Assembly: GCF_023715565.1 (NCBI RefSeq)
Contig: NZ_JAMBOJ010000018.1
Coordinates: forward strand, 1 to 64,000
DNA length: 64,000 nucleotides
Source: Cytobacillus firmus
GTDB lineage: Bacteria; Bacillota; Bacilli; Bacillales; Cytobacillaceae
Direction: 5' to 3'
Made by a program: the position numbers and the translations under genes. Shown here in pieces: positions 45,135 through 54,302 of the stretch. Position 1 is the stretch's first letter. Every line of letters begins with the position of its first letter. Below the pieces are notes generated by a model. The model did no database searches and had not been told where the DNA came from. It saw nothing but the letters and a program-made list of their open reading frames with translations.

Positions 45135-45176
45135 AATCAAGAGTCCCTTATTATCATCAGGACTCTTGATTTTTTA
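45135..45176. terminator. Bidirectional terminator after the racemase-like gene
   Basis: AATCAAGAGTCC (45135-45146) pairs exactly with GGACTCTTGATT (45160-45171), followed by TTTT. It lies between converging genes. Confidence 0.85.
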
Positions 45177-45665
45177 TGCCTCAAAAATGGTGATACTGGC
45201 GAAATCCAGGCGAGTCAATCTTTCTTGAGGGAAAGGCGAAGGGCCGGATAGTACAAGACGGATCTTATCTCCCTTCTCCAGTTTTTCCAGCAATAAAGTG
45301 GATGTTACATAATCTACGTCAAAGTTATTGTTATTAAAAGATGTTTGGGAGTTGATGAGAGTTCCGCCATTCCGCTGAAGCTCAAATTTCAGCGGCAGAT
45401 TCGCCTGTCCTGCTGCAGCAAATACTTGTACGCTGAATTGAAGAAAATAAAAACCGCTTTCCTTAACTGTAATGGTATTGTTCACCGGGTCAAAGTGAAA
45501 ATGGGATTTTCCTTTAGCGCTGTTGAGGCTGACTGTGGATGGCATGGATGTGTTCTGGTCAAAAAATTGGGGAATAAAATCATTGGTTACATAAATTTTA
45601 CCTTGTCCTTTTGAAAATCCTTCTTTACCCGAGCAATAGTGTTCATCAGAATAAAAAGATAACAA
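45174..45665 (-). CDS. C1q/TNF-like beta-jelly-roll protein
   Basis: A 163-residue protein with a C1q/TNF-type fold: TVKESGFYFLQFSVQVFAAA, KFELQRNGGTLINSQTSF, TSTLLLEKLEKGDKIRLVL and the C-terminal FASITIFEA are all typical of the strand pattern. In Bacilli such domains occur on exosporium and other surface proteins. TTG 45665 is chosen because of a perfect AAGGAGGTGA in front; the longer open frame to 45989 overlaps pssA in the opposite direction. There is no signal peptide or collagen-like repeat. A spore-surface role is only inferred. Confidence 0.75.
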   Translation of the reverse strand: MLSFYSDEHYCSGKEGFSKGQGKIYVTNDFIPQFFDQNTSMPSTVSLNSAKGKSHFHFDPVNNTITVKESGFYFLQFSVQVFAAAGQANLPLKFELQRNGGTLINSQTSFNNNNFDVDYVTSTLLLEKLEKGDKIRLVLSGPSPFPQERLTRLDFASITIFEA

Positions 45666-45849
45666 ATAAATCACCTCCTTACTATATTTAATGATTAATT
45701 TCAAAATTGGTATAGGACAAGTAACTAAATAAATGGATTTTTGTCTTTGATCTACGAAAGGGGGAGATGCAGCTAGGATTAAATGGTATAATGAAAGGGA
45801 ATATATATTAAAATAATCTTTTTCAATTTTTGGAGTGTGATGGTCACTA

Positions 45850-46545
45850 GTGCGTTTTATTAAAACAATCCCCAATATGGTCACGTTGGGTAATTTATAT
45901 TGCGGCTTTCTTTCAATCGGCATGGCTGCCAATGGAGAATTTAAAAATGCAGCCATATTAATCTTAATCGGTATGATGCTTGACAGCATGGACGGCAGGC
46001 TGGCCAGAATGCTGAAAGCGGATAGTACACTTGGAAAAGAGCTTGATTCTCTGGCAGATATTGTTACATTTGGCGTTGCTCCTTCATTTTTGGTCTTTTA
46101 TACATACTTTTTTCAATTTGGAATACTTGGATTAGCTGTGTCAGGTCTTTTTCCTTTATTTGGAGCATATCGGCTTGCCCGATTCAATGTCAGTCCGCCT
46201 AAATCCTCTTTAAACTATTTTATTGGAGTTCCGATAACTGCAGCAGGCGGAATCATGGCCATACTTACCCTTTTTGGTGAGCATATACCCAATATCATTA
46301 CAACGGTTGTATTCACCGCACTCTGCTTTCTTATGGTAAGCAGAATCAGGATTCCCAGCTTTAAAGAAGTTCCCCTTCCGAAATACGGAACAATTGTTAC
46401 CGTTTTTCTGGGAAGTGTTCTATACGTTATTTACAAGGGCTCTTACGGGCCGTTTCCCGATTTGATTTATATTGCGATACCGCTTTACATTGCGTATTTG
46501 ACATACCGATTCATAAAAGGCAAAAACAAAAAAGAAATTGATTAA
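45850..46545 (+). CDS. pssA: CDP-diacylglycerol-serine O-phosphatidyltransferase
   Basis: A 231-residue membrane enzyme making phosphatidylserine, the precursor of phosphatidylethanolamine. The CDP-alcohol phosphotransferase signature is complete: DSMDGRLAR, then eight residues, G, three, D, three, D (TLGKELDSLAD). At least six hydrophobic helices follow. GTG 45850 is the only start before an in-frame stop; the ribosome site (TTGGAG) is rather distant. No decarboxylase gene (psd) is next to it. It is divergent from the C1q-like gene. Confidence 0.9.
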   Translation: MRFIKTIPNMVTLGNLYCGFLSIGMAANGEFKNAAILILIGMMLDSMDGRLARMLKADSTLGKELDSLADIVTFGVAPSFLVFYTYFFQFGILGLAVSGLFPLFGAYRLARFNVSPPKSSLNYFIGVPITAAGGIMAILTLFGEHIPNIITTVVFTALCFLMVSRIRIPSFKEVPLPKYGTIVTVFLGSVLYVIYKGSYGPFPDLIYIAIPLYIAYLTYRFIKGKNKKEID

Positions 46546-46548
46546 ACA

Positions 46549-46576
46549 AAAAAAAGGCCGAGATGGCCTTTTTTAT
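46549..46576. terminator. Bidirectional terminator after pssA
   Basis: AAAAAAGGCC and GGCCTTTTTT form a short perfect stem with A and T runs on both sides. Confidence 0.85.
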
Positions 46577-46953
46577 TTGTAAAATACTTTGTCGATATTA
46601 TATTTTGCCTGAAGGGCATTGATGATATAAGTCTCATAAATCTCGCGCTCCATGCTGTCTTCCACGTAAATGACTGCAATTTTATGGACATCATCACGAT
46701 GATTTTTTATAGGGGAAACATTGTCTTCAAAATGCTTTTTAACCCGCTGTCTTAATTTGCGGGCCTTTCCTACAAAGAGCAGATCGTCTTTCGCATCAAA
46801 AAATAGAATCATGCCGCCCTTGTCTCTTGGTATCTTATGATAATCTGTGAATCCATAGACACTGCTAAGGTCACTTTCTCCTGCCTGTCCCGCTTGTCTG
46901 TTTCTTGTAATGACGAGACTAGGTTCTGGTATTTCAATTTTTATCAATATCAT
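46573..46953 (-). CDS. GIY-YIG nuclease-domain protein
   Basis: A 126-residue protein with a single GIY-YIG domain: GMILFFDAKDDLLFVGKARKL and RQRVKKHF match the fold, followed by HKIAVIYVEDSMEREIYE with a catalytic-type Glu. Such small proteins are related to the UvrC nuclease domain, but their DNA function in Bacilli is unknown. The gene may start at 46953 (ATG) or a few codons later (TTG 46947), after AGGAAG. Confidence 0.75.
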   Translation of the reverse strand: MILIKIEIPEPSLVITRNRQAGQAGESDLSSVYGFTDYHKIPRDKGGMILFFDAKDDLLFVGKARKLRQRVKKHFEDNVSPIKNHRDDVHKIAVIYVEDSMEREIYETYIINALQAKYNIDKVFYK

Positions 46954-46989
46954 CACTTCCTATTCTAAGATTAAAGGGTACCATAAATT

Positions 46990-47508
46990 TCATATGTAAT
47001 CCACATTAAAAGTATTAATGGATCCTGCCTGGCCATCTGCTCCCAATATGAAGTGTAATTGTTTTTGTCTTTCTATTGTCATATTCAGCAGTAATTTATT
47101 GTTGAGCGAGTGTGCCATTTTAAGAGTGAGTTCCAGAATTTTTTTTATTCCTTCTTCGTGGCCGTAATCAATAGCTATCCGATCACATTGAACTTCAGTA
47201 TCTGTACAGATTATATTCTTTCCAACCGGAAAGGTAATATGTCCAATTTCATGCCAAATTATGGCTTCTTTTATTTTTAAATCTGAACAGAACTTTTCAT
47301 AGTCATAGACGATAATAAACCAGTCGTATTTCGAATCCAGGGATTGATAAAGCATAGTCAGGAGTCTGCAATCAATATTCCAAAAGCTTAGCCAGTTTAC
47401 ATCGTTTAGACCAAAGTTTTTTAAAACTGTATGTTTATCTTCTAAAATGGCAATTCTTCCTTCTAGGCCGTATCGGGATAAGAAAAGCTCTTCACACAAA
47501 CAGATCAA
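46990..47508 (-). CDS. Small putative zinc metallopeptidase (HEIGH motif)
   Basis: A 172-residue soluble protein. The HEIGH motif in IIWHEIGHITFP is a typical zinc-binding HExxH site of the ImmA/IrrE-like or related small peptidases. No helix-turn-helix domain is attached, and no partner repressor gene is adjacent. The N-terminal half is unrecognised. It starts with TTG at 47508 behind GGGGAA. It could act in regulated proteolysis; this is inference from the motif only. Confidence 0.65.
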   Translation of the reverse strand: MICLCEELFLSRYGLEGRIAILEDKHTVLKNFGLNDVNWLSFWNIDCRLLTMLYQSLDSKYDWFIIVYDYEKFCSDLKIKEAIIWHEIGHITFPVGKNIICTDTEVQCDRIAIDYGHEEGIKKILELTLKMAHSLNNKLLLNMTIERQKQLHFILGADGQAGSINTFNVDYI

Positions 47509-47735
47509 GTCAGATTCCCCTTTTATTTAGTGTTTTACTAGCATTATTATGAAAGTGGCAATTTTTTCATCACAATCCATTAAGAAAATAAAGATAATAA
47601 TGAATTTGATTGCAAACCTGCCATGCGGCAGTCCAAATGGTAAAACGAAGGAGAAGAATACATATAAGGAGTATGTTGAGCTGGAAAGGGGTTTAGGTGT
47701 GGATTTAACCAGTAATCTATACGCGGAGCCGTCAG

Positions 47736-47764
47736 CAGCCTTCTTGCAGGCTGAAGTTTTTTCA
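47736..47764. terminator. Terminator-like hairpin
   Basis: CAGCCT (47736-47741) pairs with AGGCTG (47748-47753), followed by AAGTTTTTTC. No clear gene lies upstream, so its role is unclear. Confidence 0.4.
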
Positions 47765-47765
47765 C

Positions 47766-47948
47766 CTAGAGGCAGGCGATGAGCTCCTCGACGATGCGAG
47801 TCTGCGGGGTCTCACCTGTCCCGCTGCTCGCGCTTGAGTAAATACTGCACGAAGAAAATGCGAATGCATTTTCAAGGACCTCGCACCTTTCGCTACTATC
47901 AACTCAGTAAATAATATACAAATAGCAACAAACTTTGCGAAAACAGCT
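47766..47948. repeat. Dispersed intergenic repeat, copy 3 (inverted, shortened)
   Basis: In reverse complement it shows GCTGTTTTCGCAAAGTTTGT, TGCTATTT, GAGTTGAT, GAAAGGTGCGAG, AAAATGCATTCGCATTTTC, GGGACAGGTGAGACCCC and CGTCGAGGAG. The half with GTTCGCTGAGCATCC and CAACGGACAAC is missing. Copy 3 is closer to copy 1 than to copy 2 at its start. Confidence 0.8.
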
Positions 47949-48182
47949 TTCTATTTACATGAATAGTTTGAACTATATTTATCCCTAATATCATAGTGAA
48001 AAATACTTACGCATAAGTAATTTGTCATATCAATATTTCCATTCACATAAAAATGAAAAATAGCACAGCAGTGAAAAATATTTTAAATACTTAAAGGAGA
48101 AAATAAATATATAAAGAATATTTAAACTATTCATAATTTTGGGATAAATATTTTGCCAATCGAAATATAGGGGGTCGAAAGA
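47949..48182 (+). other. AT-rich intergenic region before the transporter operon
   Basis: About 230 bp, more than 70% A+T, with several short direct repeats of AAATATTT/AAAAATA type. It must hold the promoter of the liv-ligase operon, but I find no strong -35/-10 pair or palindrome. Confidence 0.4.
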
Positions 48183-48953
48183 TTGGGGATTTTGGAGATT
48201 AAAGATGCAACCTTAAAGTTTGGCGGCGTTACTGCTCTGGACCATGTCTCGTATGGGGTGCAGGAGGGGGAGATTTTTTCTCTGATTGGTCCAAATGGTG
48301 CAGGTAAGACTAGTATGCTGAATTGCATTAGCGGGTTGTACAAACCATCATCCGGATCGATTTATTTTAAGGGGGAAGATATAACCCGTTATAAACCTCA
48401 CAAAAGAGCCAGTAGGGGCATTGCCCGTGCATTCCAGAATATTGAGCTTTTTCCGCAATTATCTGTTTTGGATAATCTTATGCTTGGCAGGCATGTGAGA
48501 ATGAAAACCGGGCTTCTGGCAGGTGGAATTTATTGGGGGAAGACGCAAAGAGAGGAAATTGAACATCGGAAAAAAGTTGAGCAGGTGATCGATTTTCTTG
48601 AAATTGAGGATATCCGCAATACTCCAGTGGGAACTCTTTCTTATGGACTGCAGAAGAGGGTTGAAACCGGGAGGGCTCTGGCACTGGAACCTGAAATACT
48701 CCTTTTGGATGAGCCGATGGCAGGCATGAACAGTGAGGAAAAAGAGGACATGGCCAGATACATTATTGACATCCATGAAGAAATGAACACAACCATCATT
48801 TTAATTGAACACGATATGGGGGTTGTGATGGACTTATCAGATCACATAGCGGTTCTTGATTTTGGGAAACTAATTGGCTATGGGACACCGGAAGAAATTC
48901 AGAATAACTCTAAAGTCATAGAAGCCTACCTGGGAGAAGAGAATGCCGTTTAA
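48183..48953 (+). CDS. livG: ABC transporter ATPase, LivG type
   Basis: A 256-residue ATPase of the branched-chain amino acid (HAAT) transporter family: Walker A GPNGAGKTS, the LivG-type loop GIARAFQNIELFPQLSVLDN, signature LSYGLQKRVETGRAL and Walker B ILLLDEPMAGM. TTG 48183 follows GGGGGTCGAAAGA. It is the first gene of a seven-gene operon and pairs with LivF encoded 5 kb downstream. Members of this family also carry amides, urea or aromatic acids, so the amino-acid name is a family label. Confidence 0.85.
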   Translation: MGILEIKDATLKFGGVTALDHVSYGVQEGEIFSLIGPNGAGKTSMLNCISGLYKPSSGSIYFKGEDITRYKPHKRASRGIARAFQNIELFPQLSVLDNLMLGRHVRMKTGLLAGGIYWGKTQREEIEHRKKVEQVIDFLEIEDIRNTPVGTLSYGLQKRVETGRALALEPEILLLDEPMAGMNSEEKEDMARYIIDIHEEMNTTIILIEHDMGVVMDLSDHIAVLDFGKLIGYGTPEEIQNNSKVIEAYLGEENAV

Positions 48954-49006
48954 AAGATAAACCGGCTAAAGTAATTTTTAGATATTTAGGAGGGGGGATC
49001 GATTCT

Positions 49007-50914
49007 ATGAGCAAGACGTTTCCGCAGCTGTTGATTGAAAGGGCTTACAAGAATGGGGCACAAGTTGCTTTAAGAGAAAAGGAATTTGGAATCTGGAATG
49101 AAATTACGTATGAAACGTTCTTGGACAAAGTAAAGAATTTCAGCTTGGGTTTGGCATCGTTAGGGATGAAAAGGGAAGATAAGCTTGCCATTATCGGCGA
49201 TAACAGGCCCGAATGGGTCATCAGTGAGCTTGCTGCGCAAAGCTTAGGCGGCATTTCAGTAGGAATTTATCAGGAATCCCTGTCTGCTGAATTAAGTTAC
49301 ATTATCGATAATTGTGACGCAACCATTATTGTTGCGGAGGACCAGGAGCAAGTGGATAAATTGCTGGAGATTAAAGAATCTATTCCGAAAGTCAGAACGA
49401 TTATATATTATGATTCACGCGGCATGAGGAGTTACCGGGAGGATTTTCTGCTGGAATTTAACGAAGTTCTGGAAATGGGACGGAGATTTCACACAGCGCA
49501 GCCAGGCTTATTTTCAGAGGAAGTCAATATGGGGACTGCAGATGACGTGGCGATATTATCCTATACTTCAGGAACGACAGGCGATCCAAAAGGGACGATG
49601 CTTACTTACCGAAATCTGATCGATATGGCTAAAAATCTGTCAGACATTGATCCGCTGACAGATAAAGATGAATATGTTTCATTTCTTCCTCTTGCCTGGA
49701 TCGGGGAGCAAATGATGACTCTTGCCATGGGCTTATACAATGGGTTGACGATTAATTTCCCGGAAGAGCCGGCAACCGTTTTGGAGGACCTCCGCGAAAT
49801 TGGACCCCAGGTAATGTTTTCGCCGCCGAGAATCTATGAAGATATGGTATCGCGCTTTCAGGTCAGAATTCAGGACAGCGGCTGGCTGAAACGAAAGATT
49901 TATAACTCGTGCAAACCGATAGGCGAGAAGGTAGCACAGGCCCATTTTGAAAATGAACCAATCAGTATGGGTACGAAGGTTCTTTATAAACTGGCCGATT
50001 ATCTGATGTTCAGTGCGATCCGCGATCACTTTGGACTTTTGAAGATCAAGCGTGCCTATACAGGCGGTGCCCCTCTGGGACCTGATGTATTTGAATTTTT
50101 CCATAGTATAGGCGTAAATGTAAAAAGCATTTACGGACAGACAGAGGTAGCAGGAATTTCAATTGTACATAGGGACGGCGATATTAAGCTTGACAGTGTT
50201 GGAATTCCCATACCTGGTACAGAAGTGAAAATTTCTGAAGAAGGGGAAATTCTGATCAAAAGCTCAAGTGTCTGCAAAGGGTATTACAAAAATGATACAA
50301 GCACACTGGAAACCATTCAGGATGGGTGGCTTCATACCGGCGATGCAGGGAGGCTGGATGAGGAAGGTCATTTGTATATCATTGACCGGATTAAAGATGT
50401 CATCCGCCTTGATACGGGTGAAATGTTCTCTCCGCAGTTTATTGAAAACAAGCTGAAATTCAGCTCGTTCATACAGGAAGCGGTAGCAATCGGGAAGGAT
50501 CGCCCATATGTGGTTGCCATGATCAATATTGATATGAAAAATGTAGGGCGCTGGGCGGAGAAAAACCAAATCAGCTATACCACTTATACCGATTTATCCT
50601 CCAAGCCGCAAGTTCTGGAGCTGATCGAAAAACAGGTGCAGGAAATCAACCAGTCTCTGCCTGAAAAAGCCCGGGTAAAAAAATTCGTTCTTCTTTATAA
50701 AGAGCTGGATGCAGATGATGAAGAGCTAACAAGAACAAAGAAAGTCCGGAGGCAGTTTGTTGCTAAAAAATATCAGGCTTTAATCGATGGTCTTTATACA
50801 GAGGACAAAAAAATCCGTGTCAATGGCACGATCAAGTATCGTGATGGCTTGGAACAAACCATCCAGACAACGCTTCAGGTTATTTTTATGGATGAAGGAG
50901 AGGGGGCAGCTTAA
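49007..50914 (+). CDS. AMP-forming long-chain acyl-CoA synthetase (635 residues)
   Basis: An ANL-superfamily ligase with YTSGTTGDPKG as P-loop, SIYGQTEVAG as the A5 motif, GWLHTGDAGRLDEEGHLYI and the C-terminal extension of large acyl-CoA synthetases. It activates a carboxylic acid in the cytosol with ATP and CoA. It lies between livG and livH and overlaps livH by 1 bp (TAATG), so it is an integral member of the transport operon. This arrangement suggests that the imported substrate is an acid activated on entry. ATG 49007 follows GGAGGGGGG. Confidence 0.85.
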   Translation: MSKTFPQLLIERAYKNGAQVALREKEFGIWNEITYETFLDKVKNFSLGLASLGMKREDKLAIIGDNRPEWVISELAAQSLGGISVGIYQESLSAELSYIIDNCDATIIVAEDQEQVDKLLEIKESIPKVRTIIYYDSRGMRSYREDFLLEFNEVLEMGRRFHTAQPGLFSEEVNMGTADDVAILSYTSGTTGDPKGTMLTYRNLIDMAKNLSDIDPLTDKDEYVSFLPLAWIGEQMMTLAMGLYNGLTINFPEEPATVLEDLREIGPQVMFSPPRIYEDMVSRFQVRIQDSGWLKRKIYNSCKPIGEKVAQAHFENEPISMGTKVLYKLADYLMFSAIRDHFGLLKIKRAYTGGAPLGPDVFEFFHSIGVNVKSIYGQTEVAGISIVHRDGDIKLDSVGIPIPGTEVKISEEGEILIKSSSVCKGYYKNDTSTLETIQDGWLHTGDAGRLDEEGHLYIIDRIKDVIRLDTGEMFSPQFIENKLKFSSFIQEAVAIGKDRPYVVAMINIDMKNVGRWAEKNQISYTTYTDLSSKPQVLELIEKQVQEINQSLPEKARVKKFVLLYKELDADDEELTRTKKVRRQFVAKKYQALIDGLYTEDKKIRVNGTIKYRDGLEQTIQTTLQVIFMDEGEGAA

Positions 50915-51798
50915 TGACATTTTTCTTGCAAATGCTCGTAACTGGCATCGTGGTAGGCTGCGTTTATGCGCTTGTCGCACTAGGCTTTGTGCTTATCTAT
51001 AAATCCAGTGATGCCATCAACTTTGCACAGGGTGAGTTCCTTTTAATCGGAACGTATGTCTGTTTAACGCTTATCACAGCCTACAACATTCCGTTTATAG
51101 CAGCCCTGTTAATTGCTCTGATCTTCAGTGCTGTTTTAGGATTTGTCATCGAAAGGATCGTTCTGAGGCCGTTTATTGGAGAGCCCGTCATATCGATGAT
51201 TATGGCGACGATCGGTTTATCGAGTGTTCTTGCCGGGATCGTCCATATTATTTGGGGCCATGAAACACGTGTATTTCCTAAGATTTTCTCTGAACAGCCT
51301 GTCAACCTTGGTGAGATCGTCATTGCGCCGGTTTATTTATGGTCACTTTTAATCGTTGTGGTGATGCTTGTCATTTTCACTCTCTTTTTCAAATATTCCA
51401 AGCTTGGTATTGCGATGCGAGCAACCGCAGATGATCAGCAGGCAGCAATGTCAATGGGAATCAGCGTAAAAATGATTTTCGCTGTGGCCTGGGCGATTGC
51501 AGCCATTGTTTCGGCAGTTGGGGGAATCCTTCTCGGAAACATCAACGGTGTGAATGCATCCCTTTCAGCGATCGGCTTAAAGGTGCTTCCAGTTGCCATT
51601 CTTGGAGGACTTGACAGTATTCCCGGTGCCATCATCGGCGGACTGATCATCGGCATTCTTGAGAGCCTGACCGGCGGATATCTGGATCCATTGGTTGGCG
51701 GTGGTCTGAAAGAGGTTATGCCGTTTGTCATCCTCGTATTTATCCTGATGTTCAAGCCATATGGTTTGTTCGGAAAAAAAGAAATCGAGAGGGTGTAA
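50914..51798 (+). CDS. livH: ABC transporter permease, LivH type
   Basis: A 294-residue membrane protein with about eight helices. The N-terminal GIVVGCVYALVALGFVLIYKS and the GVNASLSAIGLKVLPVAILGGLDSIPGA coupling region are typical of LivH. With LivM it forms the membrane channel. Its start overlaps the ligase stop (TAATG), and LivM follows 3 bp after its end. Confidence 0.9.
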   Translation: MTFFLQMLVTGIVVGCVYALVALGFVLIYKSSDAINFAQGEFLLIGTYVCLTLITAYNIPFIAALLIALIFSAVLGFVIERIVLRPFIGEPVISMIMATIGLSSVLAGIVHIIWGHETRVFPKIFSEQPVNLGEIVIAPVYLWSLLIVVVMLVIFTLFFKYSKLGIAMRATADDQQAAMSMGISVKMIFAVAWAIAAIVSAVGGILLGNINGVNASLSAIGLKVLPVAILGGLDSIPGAIIGGLIIGILESLTGGYLDPLVGGGLKEVMPFVILVFILMFKPYGLFGKKEIERV

Positions 51799-51801
51799 CC
51801 G

Positions 51802-52863
51802 ATGAGAAATCCTTTTGTAATGGATTGTGGAGAATTCCATGTGAATTATAAACAAGATTTGGCGATCTGGAAGATTACCAGGGTAAGGATGCGCGTGTTC
51901 ATTCTTCTGGCTGTATTTGCAGTCTTCCCGATGTTTGCATCTGATTATATCATTGGACTGGCTACTCTTTGCGGAATTGCTGCCATTGGTGCGATTGGCC
52001 TTAACATCCTGACGGGCTTTACAGGTCAGATTTCCATAGGGGTAGGCGCCTTTCTCGGAGTAGGCGGGTATACCTCGGCTATTCTGACAGCAAAGCTGGG
52101 ATTAAGCTTCTGGATTGCCATGCCGACAGCCGGTATCGTGACAGCCATTGTCGGCGGATTATTCGGACTGCCATCCTTAAGGTTAAAAGGATTATATTTG
52201 GCGATTGCCACCCTTGCAGCACAGGTAATCATTTTGTTTGTTATTTCCCGCTGGGATGCACTAACAGGCGGAACAGCCGGAATGGTCCTATCACGGCCTG
52301 AACTTGGCAGTTTTGTCTTTTACAGTGAACGGAGCTATTACTACCTAATGTTTGTGGTGCTGGTTATTACGGCCATCTTCACCCTTAATCTCTTCAGGTC
52401 GCGGGTCGGCAGGGCATTCATAGCAGTCCGTGACCGTGATGTGGCAGCAGAGGTTATGGGTATTGATTTGTTTAAATATAAAGTATTGGCATTCATTGTT
52501 AGCTCCTTCTTTGTTGGCATTGCCGGTGCTTTACTGGGCCATTATACAATGGTTGTCAGTCCGGAGCTTTACAGCATTACAGTATCTATCGAATATTTGG
52601 CAATTATACTTGTCGGTGGTCTGGGAAGCGTATTCGGGTCTATTTACGGAGCTGTATTTATCACACTGCTTCCAGTTGTACTAAGATCAGGGGTGGAATT
52701 GATGAGCGGGGTTTTTCCCGACTTATCAGCTGTATTAATCGGAATGAAAGAGGTAGTATTCGGCCTTGTGATTATTTTATTCCTAATCTATGAACCTCAG
52801 GGTCTTGCTAAAATATGGAAAAACATAAAAGACTATTTTAAGCTCTGGCCGTTTTCTTATTAA
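51802..52863 (+). CDS. livM: ABC transporter permease, LivM type
   Basis: A 353-residue membrane protein with LivM hallmarks: GLNILTGFTGQISIGVGAFLGVGGY and LAIILVGGLGSVFGSIYGAVF. It has about nine helices and a 40-residue cytoplasmic N-terminus. ATG 51802 follows AGAGGGTGTAACC. It is the partner of LivH. Confidence 0.9.
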   Translation: MRNPFVMDCGEFHVNYKQDLAIWKITRVRMRVFILLAVFAVFPMFASDYIIGLATLCGIAAIGAIGLNILTGFTGQISIGVGAFLGVGGYTSAILTAKLGLSFWIAMPTAGIVTAIVGGLFGLPSLRLKGLYLAIATLAAQVIILFVISRWDALTGGTAGMVLSRPELGSFVFYSERSYYYLMFVVLVITAIFTLNLFRSRVGRAFIAVRDRDVAAEVMGIDLFKYKVLAFIVSSFFVGIAGALLGHYTMVVSPELYSITVSIEYLAIILVGGLGSVFGSIYGAVFITLLPVVLRSGVELMSGVFPDLSAVLIGMKEVVFGLVIILFLIYEPQGLAKIWKNIKDYFKLWPFSY

Positions 52864-52943
52864 TTCCCGGGGAATAATATCTGAAAATTTTGAAAGTAAC
52901 TCTTTCAATTTTTTATAAAAAAGAAAAAATGAGGGGGAACATT

Positions 52944-54125
52944 ATGAAGAAGGTTTGGAAAGGTTTATTGGCAGCAACATTAATGGCTGGAATGCTGGCT
53001 GGCTGTTCTGGAGGAAGCGAGGAAGCATCAGCTGACAAGAAAGGCGGCACTGTTAAAATCGGCGGTATCTTTGACCTTACAGGAGGTACCGGTGATGTTG
53101 GAACACCATATGCAGAGGGTGAAAAAGCATTTTTTGAATCCATTGCAGACGAGGAGATTAACGGATATAAGCTCCAATTAATTGGTGATGACTATGCTTA
53201 TAAAATCCCTGAAGCCCAAAAGCTATATCAGAAACTAAAATCAAAAGATAAAGTAGCGGCGATTTTAGGATGGGGAACAGGGGACACTGAAGCTCTTCGC
53301 CAGCAGGTGGCGGCCGATAAGCTTCCATTCATCTCGGCTTCATACTCAGAGAATCTGAAGAATATGGACGAAAGCCCATATAACTTCCTGGCTGCGGCTT
53401 CATACTCCGACCAGGCAAGATCCGTCCTGAAATGGATTAAAGACAATCACACTGGCGGAACACCGACTGTAGCATTAATTTACAATGATACGGCTTTTGG
53501 AAAATCACCAATTGAAGATGCCAAAAACTTTGCCAAGGAAAATGGCATTGAAATTGTGGATGAACAAATTGTTGACCTGAAAACACTTGATGCAACATCC
53601 CAATTGCTGAACATGGAAAAGAAAAACCCGGATTATGCGATTATCAACCAAACATGGGGCGCAACAGCAACGATTCTAAAAGATGCTAAGAAGCTTGGAT
53701 TGGATACACAATTCATCGGTTTAAACTGGGCAACAGGTGAAGGCTTGCTTCCAATTGCCGGTGATGCGGCTGAAGGATTTATCGGAGTCGTTACACATGC
53801 CTTCCCATACGAGGATCTGCCTGGAATGGAAGAAATCAAGAAGTACGTAGAAAGCAAGGGGGAAAAGCTGCAGGACAAGAACCAGAAGTTTATCCAGGGG
53901 TGGGTGTCCGCCAAAATCATGGTTGAAGGCCTAAAGCTTGCTGAAGATCCGACTTCAGGCGAAGGCATCCGTGCCGGCCTGGAGAAGATTTCGAATCTGG
54001 ATCTTGGCGGTTTAGCTGCTCCAGTTACTTTTTCACCTGACAATCATGCTGGTACAAACCAAGTTCGATTGGCAGAAGTGAAGAACGGCCAGTTTGAAGT
54101 GTTCACTGATTATATCGGCTACTAA
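52944..54125 (+). CDS. livK: ABC substrate-binding lipoprotein, LivK type
   Basis: A 393-residue lipoprotein: signal peptide with lipobox LAGC (Cys about residue 20), then a periplasmic-binding-protein type I fold (VKIGGIFDLTGGTGDVGTPYAEG, VAAILGWGTGDTEALRQQVAADK, PTVALIYNDTAFGKSPIEDA). It captures the ligand outside the cell and delivers it to LivHM. ATG 52944 follows GAGGGGGAACATT; the open frame to 52890 has no ribosome site. The ligand pocket cannot be read by eye. Confidence 0.9.
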   Translation: MKKVWKGLLAATLMAGMLAGCSGGSEEASADKKGGTVKIGGIFDLTGGTGDVGTPYAEGEKAFFESIADEEINGYKLQLIGDDYAYKIPEAQKLYQKLKSKDKVAAILGWGTGDTEALRQQVAADKLPFISASYSENLKNMDESPYNFLAAASYSDQARSVLKWIKDNHTGGTPTVALIYNDTAFGKSPIEDAKNFAKENGIEIVDEQIVDLKTLDATSQLLNMEKKNPDYAIINQTWGATATILKDAKKLGLDTQFIGLNWATGEGLLPIAGDAAEGFIGVVTHAFPYEDLPGMEEIKKYVESKGEKLQDKNQKFIQGWVSAKIMVEGLKLAEDPTSGEGIRAGLEKISNLDLGGLAAPVTFSPDNHAGTNQVRLAEVKNGQFEVFTDYIGY

Positions 54126-54302
54126 CATGTGGGGGGGCGAGGTTTTATACCCGCCTCCTATTCACTTTTAAAGGCTTGGAAATTGCGAACTTTGCAAAAC
54201 GAACTCGAAATTTGGGATATAAATATGAAGTTTCGCAAACCTAGAGCAATCCAGTATTTGACCTGGGAACGAAAATATAGAGATAACCGGGAGGGCAGAT
54301 GC

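Noticed and set aside
45666-45989. Extension of the C1q-like protein to 271 residues
   Set aside because: It overlaps the pssA start on the other strand, and TTG 45665 has a perfect ribosome site.
47549-47782. 77-codon frame running into repeat copy 3
   Set aside because: There is no ribosome site, it contains a terminator-like hairpin and its end is made of repeat sequence.
54129-54302. 58-codon extension of LivF
   Set aside because: The family start MLTINNVEV follows GGGAGGGC at 54303; upstream is untranslated spacer that happens to lack stops.
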